From contig NZ_JBCNYA010000005.1 of NCBI RefSeq assembly GCF_049727805.1, positions 85,441 through 149,440 on the forward strand: DNA of 64,000 nt, given 5' to 3'. The notes beneath the pieces are model-generated. The model worked only from the letters and a program-made list of their open reading frames with translations. It was not told where the DNA came from and did not search any database. Position numbers and translations under genes: made by a program. The stretch comes from Frateuria_A sp049727805 (GTDB lineage Bacteria > Pseudomonadota > Gammaproteobacteria > Xanthomonadales > Rhodanobacteraceae). Positions 25,969 to 34,038 of the stretch are shown here, in pieces; the stretch's first letter is position 1; every line of letters starts with the position of its first letter.

Positions 25969-26326
25969 CGTCCAGTTCCTCCAGCAGCCGACGCAGTTCC
26001 GCGATGTCCTTTTTCGAAAGCTTGCGCTGCTCGGAGAAGTGCGCCACCAGCGGGGCGACGCGACCGCCGAACAGCCGGTCGAGCAGGCCCTTGCTCTCCT
26101 GCGAGACGTACTTCTCGCGACTGAGCAGGGGCGTGTAGAGGTAGCGGCGGCCGTCGCGCTCGGCCCTGATCGCCTCCTTCTTCAGCAGGCGGTTGAGCAG
26201 GGATTTGACGGTGCCTTCCTGCCAGCCCTGGCGTGGGGCGACTTCGGCGAGGATGTCCTCGGCGCTGCGAGGCGCCTGGCGCCAGAGGACTTCCATGATG
26301 GTGGACTCGGCTTCGCTGATCGACAT
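25958..26326 (-). CDS. BlaI/MecI-family transcriptional repressor
   Basis: A 122-residue winged-helix repressor. 'ISEAESTIMEVLWRQAP' begins helix 1, and the recognition helix lies in 'WQEGTVKSLLNRLLKKEAI' followed by the wing 'RDGRRYLYTPLLSREKYV'. The C-terminal half is the dimerisation and cleavage region. It is co-transcribed with, and overlaps, the M56 protease gene, the usual blaI-blaR1 arrangement. Two palindromes just upstream (26337-26373) are the likely operators and imply autoregulation. No beta-lactamase gene is adjacent; the divergent neighbour is the CoA-transferase gene. The start at 26326 gives the family N-terminus; a much longer frame upstream was rejected. Confidence 0.9.
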   Translation of the reverse strand: MSISEAESTIMEVLWRQAPRSAEDILAEVAPRQGWQEGTVKSLLNRLLKKEAIRAERDGRRYLYTPLLSREKYVSQESKGLLDRLFGGRVAPLVAHFSEQRKLSKKDIAELRRLLEELDDEP

Positions 26327-26336
26327 TGCGACTCCA

Positions 26337-26373
26337 TTTACGCTTGTAAACGAAATTAGGCTTACACGTGTAA
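26337..26373. promoter_or_regulatory. Twin palindromic operator upstream of the BlaI-like gene
   Basis: Two inverted repeats lie 11-48 bases upstream of the repressor start: TTTACGCTTGTAAA (26337-26350) and the perfect 12-base palindrome TTACACGTGTAA (26362-26373). Both share the half-site TTAC/GTAA, and their centres are 24 bases apart. This resembles the paired TACA/TGTA dyads bound by BlaI/MecI dimers. The site lies between the blaI-like gene and the divergent CoA-transferase gene, so it could act on both. Confidence 0.75.
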
Positions 26374-26560
26374 TCATCCACGTCAAGCATCGGCTGAAGC
26401 CTGTCGCCGGACGCCTGCCAGGGAAACCTCGAACACCCTGGCAAGCTAGTCGTCCCGTTGTCTTTCGTCGGATGCGCCCTGCCCTCAGCCTCCGCGCGAC
26501 GCGGCCAGCGGGCGTTCCGTCGTATCCTTGGCAGCTGACTCTCCACCGGAAGGCACTGCG

Positions 26561-27919
26561 ATGGACAAGGTGTATGCAAGCGCGAAGGCGGCTCTCGACG
26601 GCCTGCTGTTCGACGACATGACGATCGCCGCCGGCGGTTTCGGCCTGTGCGGCATCCCGGAGAACCTGATCGGCGCGCTGCTGGAAGCCGGCACCAAGGG
26701 CTTGACCATCGTCGGCAACAACGCCGGCGTGGACGACTTCGGCATGGGCCCGCTGCTCAAGACCCACCAGGTCAAGCGCGTGTACGCCTCCTACGTGGGC
26801 GAGAACAAGGAATTCGAACGCCAGGTGCTGTCCGGCGAACTGGAACTGCACCTGACCCCGCAGGGCACGCTGGCCGAGAAGCTGCGCGCCGGCGGCGCTG
26901 GCATCCCGGGGTTCTATACGCGCACCGCGTTCGGCACCAAGCTCGCCGAAGGCAAGGACACCAAGGTCTTCGACGGCAAGGAGTACGTGCTGGAAGAGGC
27001 CATCCATGCCGACGTTTCCATCGTCAAGGCATGGAAGGGTGACCGGCTGGGCAACCTGGTGTTCCGCGAAACCGCGCGCAACTTCAATCCGATGATCGCC
27101 ACCTGCGGCAAGGTCTGCGTAGCCGAAGTTGAACACCTGGTCGAGGTGGGCGAACTGGATCCGAACAACGTCCACGTGCCGGGCATCTATGTCGACCGCA
27201 TCGTGCAGGGCGAGAAATACGAGAAGCGCATCGAGTTCCGGACCATCGCCGGCGCCAACACCGGCAAGGAAAACCCGACCCGCACCGCGATGGCGCGGCG
27301 CGCGGCGAAGGAACTGCGCGACGGTTTCTACGTGAACCTCGGCATCGGCATCCCGACGCTGGTGGCCAACTACATCCCCGAAGGCATGGACGTGGTCCTG
27401 CAGTCGGAGAACGGCCTGCTCGGCATCGGCCCGTTCCCGACCGAGGACCAGATCGATCCCGACCTGATCAATGCCGGCAAGCAGACCATCACCACCCTAC
27501 CCGGTTCGGCCTTCTTCTCCAGCGCCGATTCGTTCGCGATGATCCGCGGCGGGCACATCGACCTGTCCATCCTGGGCGGCCTGGAGGTCTCCGCCACCGG
27601 CGACCTGGCCAACTGGATGGTGCCGGGCAAGATGGTCAAGGGCCCCGGTGGCGCAATGGACCTGGTGAGCGGCGTCAAGCGCGTGGTGGTGCTGATGGAG
27701 CACAATGCGAAGGACGGCAGCCCGAAGATCAAGCCGCAGTGCGACCTGCCGCTGACCGGCAAGGAAGTGGTGGATCTGATCATCACCGACCTCGCCGTGT
27801 TCGAGGTCGAGAAGGGCAAGGGGCTGACGCTGGTCGAGCTCAACCAGGGCGTGAGCCTGGATGAGGTCAAGGCCAAGACCGGCTGCGAGTTTGCCGTGTC
27901 GCCCTCGCTGCAGGGCTGA
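26561..27919 (+). CDS. Succinyl-CoA:3-ketoacid CoA-transferase, subunits A and B fused in one chain
   Basis: A 452-residue protein joining the two subunits usually encoded by scoA and scoB. Residues 1-~225 match subunit A ('MTIAAGGFGLCGIPENLI', 'NNAGVDDFGMG', 'GKEYVLEEAI'). Residues ~244-452 match subunit B ('RDGFYVNLGIGIPTLVANYI', then the catalytic Glu283 in 'QSENGLLGIG', 'GGHIDLSILGGLEVS', 'NWMVPGKMVKGPGGAMDL'). The linker is only ~20 residues. The enzyme transfers CoA from succinyl-CoA to acetoacetate in ketone-body and polyhydroxybutyrate use. The start at 26561 has GGAAGG upstream. Mammalian SCOT is also a fusion; in most bacteria the subunits are separate. A close relative such as acetate CoA-transferase is less likely. 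Confidence 0.9.
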   Translation: MDKVYASAKAALDGLLFDDMTIAAGGFGLCGIPENLIGALLEAGTKGLTIVGNNAGVDDFGMGPLLKTHQVKRVYASYVGENKEFERQVLSGELELHLTPQGTLAEKLRAGGAGIPGFYTRTAFGTKLAEGKDTKVFDGKEYVLEEAIHADVSIVKAWKGDRLGNLVFRETARNFNPMIATCGKVCVAEVEHLVEVGELDPNNVHVPGIYVDRIVQGEKYEKRIEFRTIAGANTGKENPTRTAMARRAAKELRDGFYVNLGIGIPTLVANYIPEGMDVVLQSENGLLGIGPFPTEDQIDPDLINAGKQTITTLPGSAFFSSADSFAMIRGGHIDLSILGGLEVSATGDLANWMVPGKMVKGPGGAMDLVSGVKRVVVLMEHNAKDGSPKIKPQCDLPLTGKEVVDLIITDLAVFEVEKGKGLTLVELNQGVSLDEVKAKTGCEFAVSPSLQG

Positions 27920-27926
27920 TGCACAT

Positions 27927-27993
27927 GTAGGGTGGGCTCCAGCCCACCTTATGGGTTGCGACCGCAGGCAAGGTGGACTGAAGCCCGCCCTAC
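27927..27993. repeat. Palindromic intergenic repeat, family A, copy 1
   Basis: Outer arms GTAGGGTGGGCT (27927) and AGCCCGCCCTAC (ending 27993) frame two inner hairpins: GGTGGGCT-CC-AGCCCACC and a less perfect GGTGGACTGAAGCCCGCC. It sits between the convergent CoA-transferase and histidine-kinase genes and could act as a two-way transcription barrier. Related copies are at 35807 and 37241. Confidence 0.75.
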
Positions 27994-28006
27994 GGCAGGC
28001 GTGGCA

Positions 28007-28999
28007 TCACGCAGGCAAGGTTTCCGGAAAGCGGATGCTGGCGACGTGCTCGGTGCCGTCGCGGGTCTGCAGTTCCAGCGGCCAATGGAAGCGCTCGCTG
28101 ATGCGCTGCGCGATGGCCAGCTCGAAGCCGTGCCGGTCGATCACCGGCGCGGCATCCACGCGGTTGGACACGGCCACCGCGCCGGGCAGCACCGTGATCA
28201 CGATGGTGCCGTGATCGGCCTGCTGGCTGGCGTTGCGGATCAGTTGCCAGCACAGCACCATGAACACGCGCGGCGAGGCGTGCAACGCGAAGCGGGCCGG
28301 TTCCTCGAGTTTCAGGTCGACCGAACGGCCTTCGAGCATCTGCCGGAGGTCGTCCATGCCCCGCTGCAGCACGTCGTTGACGACGAATTCCTCCTCGCCC
28401 GCGCCGACGTCCGACTCGCGCGCCAGAATCAACAAGGCCTCGATCAACGCCTCCATCTCGCGCGTCGCGCGCTGGATGCGCTTGACCGAGCGCACGCCGA
28501 ACTTGCTGAGTTCCGACTCGTCCGAAAGCATGTCGGCCGACATCTTGATCACCGTGAGCGGGCTGCGCAGCTCATGGCTCGCGTCGCGGGTGAAGTTGCG
28601 CTCGCGCAGGTTGTAGCCGGCGATGCGGCTGGCGAAGCCATGCAGGCCGCGCGCGAGCGACACCACGTCCGCGTCGGCCCGGCTGGACAGCCGCCCGGGC
28701 TCCAGCGCGTCGAGGTCGGGCTGCTCGTCCCAGGCATCGACCACGCGCGCGAGGCGGCCGACCGGTCGCCACGCGCGCCGTGCCGCCAGCCAGGCCAGCG
28801 CGCTGACCACGACGATCAGCACCAGCACGGCCGCCGGCGGCGCCACGTCGAACAGCCCGAGCATGACGCAGACGACCACGCCGAGCAGTTGCAAGCCGAA
28901 GATGAGCGCAAGCCGCCGGTGGAATGCACCGGCGGGCTTCCGTCCTTCGCCTTGCTCCCGCGGCAGTCCGCTGTCCATGCCTGTTGTCGCGATGTTCAC
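28007..28999 (-). CDS. Sensor histidine kinase with reduced ATP-binding domain
   Basis: About 330 residues. Two membrane helices near the N-terminus ('LALIFGLQLLGVVVCVMLGL' and 'AAVLVLIVVVSALAW') have almost no periplasmic loop, so sensing is likely within the membrane. A HAMP-like stretch precedes the phospho-acceptor box 'DASHELRSPLTVIKMSADM'. The N box is 'QLIRNASQQAD'. The expected G1 (DxGxG) and G2 (GxGLGL) boxes are not recognisable; the matching region reads 'IDRHGFELAIAQRI'. It follows the response-regulator gene by ten bases if the GTG at 28999 is the start; the ATG at 28978 is an alternative. Stimulus unknown. Confidence 0.8.
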   Translation of the reverse strand: MNIATTGMDSGLPREQGEGRKPAGAFHRRLALIFGLQLLGVVVCVMLGLFDVAPPAAVLVLIVVVSALAWLAARRAWRPVGRLARVVDAWDEQPDLDALEPGRLSSRADADVVSLARGLHGFASRIAGYNLRERNFTRDASHELRSPLTVIKMSADMLSDESELSKFGVRSVKRIQRATREMEALIEALLILARESDVGAGEEEFVVNDVLQRGMDDLRQMLEGRSVDLKLEEPARFALHASPRVFMVLCWQLIRNASQQADHGTIVITVLPGAVAVSNRVDAAPVIDRHGFELAIAQRISERFHWPLELQTRDGTEHVASIRFPETLPA

Positions 29000-29009
29000 C
29001 CCCGCTCGG

Positions 29010-29735
29010 TCAGGCGGTGGCCGTCGCCACTTCCGTTTCCAGGTCGGCAAGGCGGTAGCCGGCCGAATGGATCGTGTGCAGCAACGGTCGGTCGAACGGT
29101 TTGTCGATCACGCGGCGCAGGTTGTAGAGGTGCGAGCGCAGCGTGTCCGAGTCCGGCAGCGTGTCGCCCCAGATCTCCCGTTCGATGTCGCGACGGCTGA
29201 CCACGCGCGGCGATTCGCGCATCAGGATCGCCAGCAGCTTCAGGCCGATCGGCGAGACGGTGAGCTCCTGCCCGCCGCGGGTCAGCCGCAGCGTGGCGGT
29301 GTCCAGCGTCATGTCGCCGACGGTGAGTATCTCCGAGGACACCTGGCGGCGATCGCGACGGATCAACGCGCGCAGGCGCGCTTCCAGTTCGCGCACCTCG
29401 AAGGGTTTGACCAGGTAGTCGTCGGCGCCGGCTTCCAGGCCGATCAGTTTGTCCTCGAGCGTGTCGCGCGCGGTCAGCATCAGCACCGGGGTGGATTTCT
29501 TGGCGTCCTTGCGCAACTTGCGGCAGACGTCCAGGCCATCCATGCCCGGCAGCATCAGGTCCAGCACGATGACGTCGTAGCTGTTGGAAACCGCCAGGTG
29601 CAATCCACTGACGCCGTCAGCCGCGTAATCGACCGAATATCCCCGGCGCTCCAGGAATTCCCCAACCATTTCAGCAATTTGCCGATTGTCCTCGACCAGC
29701 AGGATCAAGCCGGACTGTTCATCTCGCAGGCTCAT
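29010..29735 (-). CDS. OmpR/PhoB-family response regulator
   Basis: A 241-residue DNA-binding regulator. The receiver domain has acidic residues in 'LLVEDNRQ', phospho-acceptor Asp59 in 'VIVLDLMLPGMDG', Thr in 'MLTARD' and Lys in 'DYLVKPFE'. The C-terminal winged helix includes 'RVVSRRDIEREIWGD' and 'HLYNLRRVIDKPF', with the closing 'IHSAGYRL'. It is paired with the downstream histidine kinase. The start at 29735 (MSLRDEQ) is used; an upstream ATG at 29759 is possible but less likely. Targets are unknown; no matching tandem repeats were found upstream. Confidence 0.92.
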   Translation of the reverse strand: MSLRDEQSGLILLVEDNRQIAEMVGEFLERRGYSVDYAADGVSGLHLAVSNSYDVIVLDLMLPGMDGLDVCRKLRKDAKKSTPVLMLTARDTLEDKLIGLEAGADDYLVKPFEVRELEARLRALIRRDRRQVSSEILTVGDMTLDTATLRLTRGGQELTVSPIGLKLLAILMRESPRVVSRRDIEREIWGDTLPDSDTLRSHLYNLRRVIDKPFDRPLLHTIHSAGYRLADLETEVATATA

Positions 29736-29864
29736 GGTCCCTCCGTTTGCGGTGTTCACAAATGTGAAGAGCTAACGATGGGCCGGGTGAGAGCAACGTG
29801 AAATTTCCGAAGAGGAATTCAAAATGTGTTCGGGCGCCCACCACGGCCGTTCCGTCCGGGCCCT

Positions 29865-30482
29865 TCAGTCCAGCAGTGGCGCCAGTTTCGACCACACCGT
29901 CGCAAACACCGCCGGCTCGCCGGCGGCCGTGGGGTGCAGGCCGTCCTCCTGCATGCGCGAGGGGTCCAGCGCCACGCCCTCCAGCAGGAAAGGCACCAGC
30001 GCGGTCCGTTTGCGCTGCGCGAGATCCGCATAGACGGCGCGCAGGCCATCGCGATAGCGCGGACCGTAGTTCACCGGCAGCTCGATGCCCAGCAGCAGCA
30101 CCTTGGCATGCGCCTGCTGCGCTAGGTCGATCATCGCGGCGAGGTTGTCCTTCATGGCATCCAGCGGCAGCCCGCGCAGGCCGTCGTTGGCGCCAAGTTC
30201 CAGCACCACCACGGCGGGCTTGTAGTTTTCGAGCAGTCCGGGTAGGTGGTTCCGGCCACTCAGCGTCGTTTCGCCGCTGATGCTGGCATTGACCACGCGC
30301 CAGGGCGGCTCCATCTTGCCCAGACGTACTTCCAGCAGATGCACCCAACCGGCGTTCGCGGCGATGTTGTGTGCCGCCGAGAGCGAATCGCCCAGTACCA
30401 GCACCGTCTTCGGCGCGGCCGCCTGCGAGGCGCCGCTCCATCCGATCAACAGCACCGCCAGCAACCCGAGGAGTCGACGCAT
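29865..30482 (-). CDS. tesA: Periplasmic SGNH esterase / acyl-CoA thioesterase I, TesA-like
   Basis: A 205-residue secreted esterase with signal peptide ('LLGLLAVLLIGWSGASQA-A'). SGNH blocks are clear: 'VLGDSLSAAHNI' (nucleophile Ser33), the oxyanion Gly in 'SISGETT', 'ELGANDGLRG' (Asn99), and 'EDGLHPTAAGE' (Asp180, His183). E. coli TesA acts as thioesterase, protease and lysophospholipase I in the periplasm. The ATG at 30482 overlaps the start codon of the divergent ABC transporter gene, an arrangement related to tesA-ybbA of E. coli. Confidence 0.92.
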   Translation of the reverse strand: MRRLLGLLAVLLIGWSGASQAAAPKTVLVLGDSLSAAHNIAANAGWVHLLEVRLGKMEPPWRVVNASISGETTLSGRNHLPGLLENYKPAVVVLELGANDGLRGLPLDAMKDNLAAMIDLAQQAHAKVLLLGIELPVNYGPRYRDGLRAVYADLAQRKRTALVPFLLEGVALDPSRMQEDGLHPTAAGEPAVFATVWSKLAPLLD

Positions 30483-31176
30483 GAGCGAACCTTCCCAACC
30501 TCTCTTGGAGGCCCGCGATGTTAGCAAGACCGTCCGCGGCCCCGAGGGAAGGCTGGACATCCTCGCCGGCGTGACCCTGGCAGTGCACGCGGGCGAGAGC
30601 TTCGCCATCGTCGGCGCCTCCGGTTCGGGCAAGACCACCCTGCTTGGCCTGCTGGCCGGGCTGGACGTGCCCAGCGCCGGCTCGATCCGCCTGGGCGGGC
30701 AGGCGCTGGAAGCGATGGACGAGGAGGCCCGCGCGGACCTGCGCCGGCGGATGGTCGGCTTCGTGTTCCAGTCCTTCCACCTGCTGCCCGCGCTCACCGC
30801 CGAGGAGAACGTGATGCTGCCGCTGGAGCTGGAGGGCCGCAACGACGCGCGAGCACGCGCGCACGAAGCGCTCGACGCGGTGGGCCTGGGCGCGCGCCGG
30901 CGCCACTATCCCGCGCAACTTTCCGGTGGCGAGCAGCAACGCGTGGCGATCGCCCGCGCCTACGTGCACGGGCCGCACGTGCTGTTCGCCGACGAGCCCA
31001 CCGGCAACCTCGACCAGCGCACCGGTCGGCACGTCGCCGACCTCCTGTTCGCGCTCAACCGGGACCATCGCACCACGCTGGTGCTGGTCACCCATGACGC
31101 CGCGCTCGCCGCCCGCTGCGCACGCGGCGTGGAGCTGACGGAGGGCCGCGTCGCCGCGCCGGCCGCTGCAACGTGA
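30481..31176 (+). CDS. ybbA: ABC transporter ATP-binding protein, YbbA/LolD-like
   Basis: A 231-residue ATPase. Walker A is 'GASGSGKT' (45-52), the Q loop lies in 'MVGFVFQSFHLLPALTAEEN', the signature is 'LSGGEQQRVAIARA', Walker B 'VLFADEPTGNLD', and the switch His is in 'VLVTHDAALA'. This fits the MacB/LolD group. It pairs with the large FtsX-type permease gene 82 bases downstream. Its start codon overlaps that of the divergent tesA by two bases, so each gene's promoter must lie within the other. A role in lipoprotein or lipid handling at the inner membrane is suggested by the family; the true substrate is not known. Confidence 0.9.
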   Translation: MSEPSQPLLEARDVSKTVRGPEGRLDILAGVTLAVHAGESFAIVGASGSGKTTLLGLLAGLDVPSAGSIRLGGQALEAMDEEARADLRRRMVGFVFQSFHLLPALTAEENVMLPLELEGRNDARARAHEALDAVGLGARRRHYPAQLSGGEQQRVAIARAYVHGPHVLFADEPTGNLDQRTGRHVADLLFALNRDHRTTLVLVTHDAALAARCARGVELTEGRVAAPAAAT

Positions 31177-31258
31177 TTCGCTACGCAGCCACGCCCGAGG
31201 GCGCGACCATGTGGCAGGCATGGACCGCAGGCGCGGGCGATTCCACCGGAGCGGCCGC

Positions 31259-33739
31259 ATGAAGCTGCTGCGCCTCGCGCTTCGCACCCTGCGCCGCGAA
31301 TGGCACCTGCCCGAGCTGCGCACGCTTGCCGCCTCGCTGCTGCTGGCGGTGGTCGCCCTGGGCGTGGTGGCCACGCTCGCCAGCCGCGTCGAACGTGGCC
31401 TGCTCGCCAGCGCGGCGGAACTGATCGGCGGCGACGCCGGCCTGTCCGCGCCGCAGGCGCTGCCGCAGGCCTATGCGGAAGAAGCACGCCAGCGCGGCCT
31501 GTCGGTGACCCGCAGCGCCGGCTTTCCGAGCGTGGCCTTCGCCGGCGAACGCGGCCAACTGCTGGACGTCGACGCCGTCGATGGCGCCTGGCCGCTGCGC
31601 GGCACGCTGGAACTGGCGGCACGCGGCCGCTCGGCCGCCGGCCATGGTCCGGCACCGGGCGACCTGTACCTGGACCATCGTGCGCTGGTCGCCCTGGGCC
31701 TGACCGTGGGCGAGCGCGCGCAGTTGGGCGGCCAGGAACTCACCGTCGCGGCCGAGCTGGTGCGCGAACCCGATGGCGGCGAACTGGTGGCGATGGCGCC
31801 GCGCGCGGTGATGAGCCTGGCCGACGCCGAGCGCGCCGGCCTGCTCGGCGTCGGCAGCCGTGCAGGCCACCGGCTGCTGGTCGCCGGCGAACCGGCGGCA
31901 GTCGGCGACTGGCTCGCCTGGGTCAAGGCGCACCCGCTGCCGCAGGGCGCGCGGCTGATCACGACGGAGCAGACCCAGGAGCGCATGCGCAGCGCGTTCG
32001 ACCGCGCCGGTGCCTTCCTGCGCCTGACCGCGCTGCTGTCGGCGCTGCTCGCCGGCGTGGCGATCGCGCTTGCAGCCCAGCGCTACGCGCGGCGCAAGAC
32101 GCCGGAGATCGCCCTGCTGCGCGCGCTGGGCACCGCGCGCAGCCGCGTACTCGGGCTGCTGCTGGCCACGCTGGCCGCCGTGGCGCTGCCGATGGCGCTG
32201 CTCGGCGTGCTGCTTGCCCTGGGGATGGCCGAGGGCGCCTGGCGACTGGCCGGTGCGCAGCTCGTGCACGTGCCCACCACCCTGCCCTTGCTGCCGGCGC
32301 TGGGTGCCGCCGCGATGGGCCTGGCGGTGCTGGCGGGCTTCGCGCTGCCGCCGCTGGCGCGGCTGGCCGAGGTGCCGCCGGTGGCCGTGTTCCGCGCCAG
32401 CGTGGCGCGCCGCGTGCGCCGGGTGGACGCGCTTTACCTGGTGCCTGCGCTGGTCGCGCTGGCCTTGATCTGGAGCCAGAGCGGTTCGGCCAAGCTTGCC
32501 GGCATCCTCGCCATCAGCCTGCTCGGCGTGGCGTTGCTCGCCGCGTTGCTCGCACTGGCGCTGCTGTGGTTCGCCCGGCGCATCGCCCCCGGCGCCCATC
32601 CCGCCTTGCGGCTGGGCCTGGCGGCACTCGCGCGGCGGCGGGCCCTGAGCACGGTGCAGGCCACCGCGCTCAGCCTTGGACTGGTCGCCCTGCTGCTGCT
32701 CGCGGTGGTCGCGCCGGCGCTGCTGGACGGCTGGCGCCGCGAGCTGCCGGCGGACACGCCGAACTGGTTCGCGCTCAACCTGCAGGACGACCAGCGCGCA
32801 GACTTCAGCCAGCGCCTTCGGCAACTGGGCGCACGCGAGCTCAACATGCTGCCGCTGGCGATGGGCAAGCTCACCGCGATCAACGGCACGCCGGTCGACC
32901 AGCTCAGGTTCGCCGATCCGCGCGCCAAGGAATGGGTCGACCGCCAGTTGCGCCTGTCCTGGACCGGCGCGCTGCCGCCGTCCAACAAGGTAATCGCCGG
33001 CCGTTGGGCCGGGCCCAACCCGCCGCGTGCCGAGGTGTCGGTCGACACCATGTGGCGCGACATGTTCGCCCTGAAGCCCGGCGACCGCATGCGCTTCGAC
33101 GTGGGCGAAGGCACGCTGGAGGCGACTGTGAGCAGCGTGCGCCAGGTCGACTGGAGCTCCTTCCGCGTCAACTTCTTCCTGCTGCTGGATCCGGCCCACG
33201 CGAGCGCGCTGCCGCATACCTGGCTGGCCAGCTTCTACCTGCCGCGCGGGCATGCCGAGGCACTGGCACGGCTGTCGCGCGACTACGGCAACCTGAGCCT
33301 GGTCGACGTCGATGCGCTGCTCGATCGCGTGCGCGAGATCGTCGAGCAGGTGGGCGGCGCGGTGCGCTGGGTGCTTGCCTTCAGCCTGCTGGCCGGCGCG
33401 CTGGTGCTGGCCGCGGCGCTGGCCACCAGCGCCGCCGAGCGCCGGCACGAGGCGGCGCTGCTGCGCACGCTCGGTGCGCGCCGCGGCCAGTTGCGGCTGG
33501 CGGCGGCCTGCGAGTTCGCCCTGCTCGGCCTGATCGCCGGCCTCACCGCCGCACTGGGTGCGGCCGGCGCGGGCTGGTGGCTGGCCCGCGCGGTGTTCCG
33601 GCTGGACGGGTTCGTGCCGCCGCTGGCGCCGTTGGCGGGCGCCGCGCTGCTCGCCGCCGTGGTGATCATGCTGCTGGGCCTGGCCGGCACCCGCCGGGTC
33701 ACCCGTACTTCGCCGATGCGGCTGTTGCGGGAGCAGTGA
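31259..33739 (+). CDS. ybbP: ABC transporter permease, YbbP-like with two FtsX domains
   Basis: An 826-residue permease. After TM1 ('LAASLLLAVVALGVVATLAS') a large periplasmic domain follows, then FtsX domain 1 near 265-405 and more helices. A second periplasmic domain follows ('KLTAINGTPVDQLRF', 'RWAGPNPPRAEVSVDTMW'), and FtsX domain 2 ends the protein (about 700-826, 'RHEAALLRTLGARRGQL'). Two FtsX domains in one chain are typical of YbbP/type VII ABC exporters, which work on periplasmic substrates without a channel. The start at 31259 has GGAG upstream. It partners the ATPase at 30481. Confidence 0.9.
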   Translation: MKLLRLALRTLRREWHLPELRTLAASLLLAVVALGVVATLASRVERGLLASAAELIGGDAGLSAPQALPQAYAEEARQRGLSVTRSAGFPSVAFAGERGQLLDVDAVDGAWPLRGTLELAARGRSAAGHGPAPGDLYLDHRALVALGLTVGERAQLGGQELTVAAELVREPDGGELVAMAPRAVMSLADAERAGLLGVGSRAGHRLLVAGEPAAVGDWLAWVKAHPLPQGARLITTEQTQERMRSAFDRAGAFLRLTALLSALLAGVAIALAAQRYARRKTPEIALLRALGTARSRVLGLLLATLAAVALPMALLGVLLALGMAEGAWRLAGAQLVHVPTTLPLLPALGAAAMGLAVLAGFALPPLARLAEVPPVAVFRASVARRVRRVDALYLVPALVALALIWSQSGSAKLAGILAISLLGVALLAALLALALLWFARRIAPGAHPALRLGLAALARRRALSTVQATALSLGLVALLLLAVVAPALLDGWRRELPADTPNWFALNLQDDQRADFSQRLRQLGARELNMLPLAMGKLTAINGTPVDQLRFADPRAKEWVDRQLRLSWTGALPPSNKVIAGRWAGPNPPRAEVSVDTMWRDMFALKPGDRMRFDVGEGTLEATVSSVRQVDWSSFRVNFFLLLDPAHASALPHTWLASFYLPRGHAEALARLSRDYGNLSLVDVDALLDRVREIVEQVGGAVRWVLAFSLLAGALVLAAALATSAAERRHEAALLRTLGARRGQLRLAAACEFALLGLIAGLTAALGAAGAGWWLARAVFRLDGFVPPLAPLAGAALLAAVVIMLLGLAGTRRVTRTSPMRLLREQ

Positions 33740-33776
33740 ATCGACTCCAGACTATCGCTTTGAACGGGGTGGAACG

Positions 33777-34004
33777 ATGAGCGACCAGCAGCCTGGACCG
33801 GATCAGGGTCGCCGCACCGTGGCGGCGTGCACCGGCATCGGCATGAGTACGGGCATAGCCATCGGGGTGGCGCTGGGAGTCGCGCTGCACAATCTCGCGC
33901 TCGGCATCGGGATCGGCATCGTCATCGGCGCCGGCCTGGGAACCTCGCTGGGGGCGGCCCGCGCCAAGGCGTCCAAGCACAAGCATCCTGACCAGCACGA
34001 CTGA
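33777..34004 (+). CDS. Small glycine-zipper membrane protein of unknown function
   Basis: A 75-residue protein. Residues ~17-60 form two hydrophobic, glycine-rich helices ('GIGMSTGIAIGVALGVAL' and 'LGIGIGIVIGAGLGTSLG') with small residues every fourth position, the pattern of tightly packed membrane helices. The tail is basic and His-rich (AKASKHKHPDQHD). GGGGTGG stands shortly before the start. It lies between ybbP and a GST gene on the same strand. Similar small proteins are annotated as hypothetical in relatives. I do not recognise a function. Confidence 0.65.
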   Translation: MSDQQPGPDQGRRTVAACTGIGMSTGIAIGVALGVALHNLALGIGIGIVIGAGLGTSLGAARAKASKHKHPDQHD

Positions 34005-34038
34005 ACCCGTCGCCACGCCGACCAGCCTGGAGAACGCC

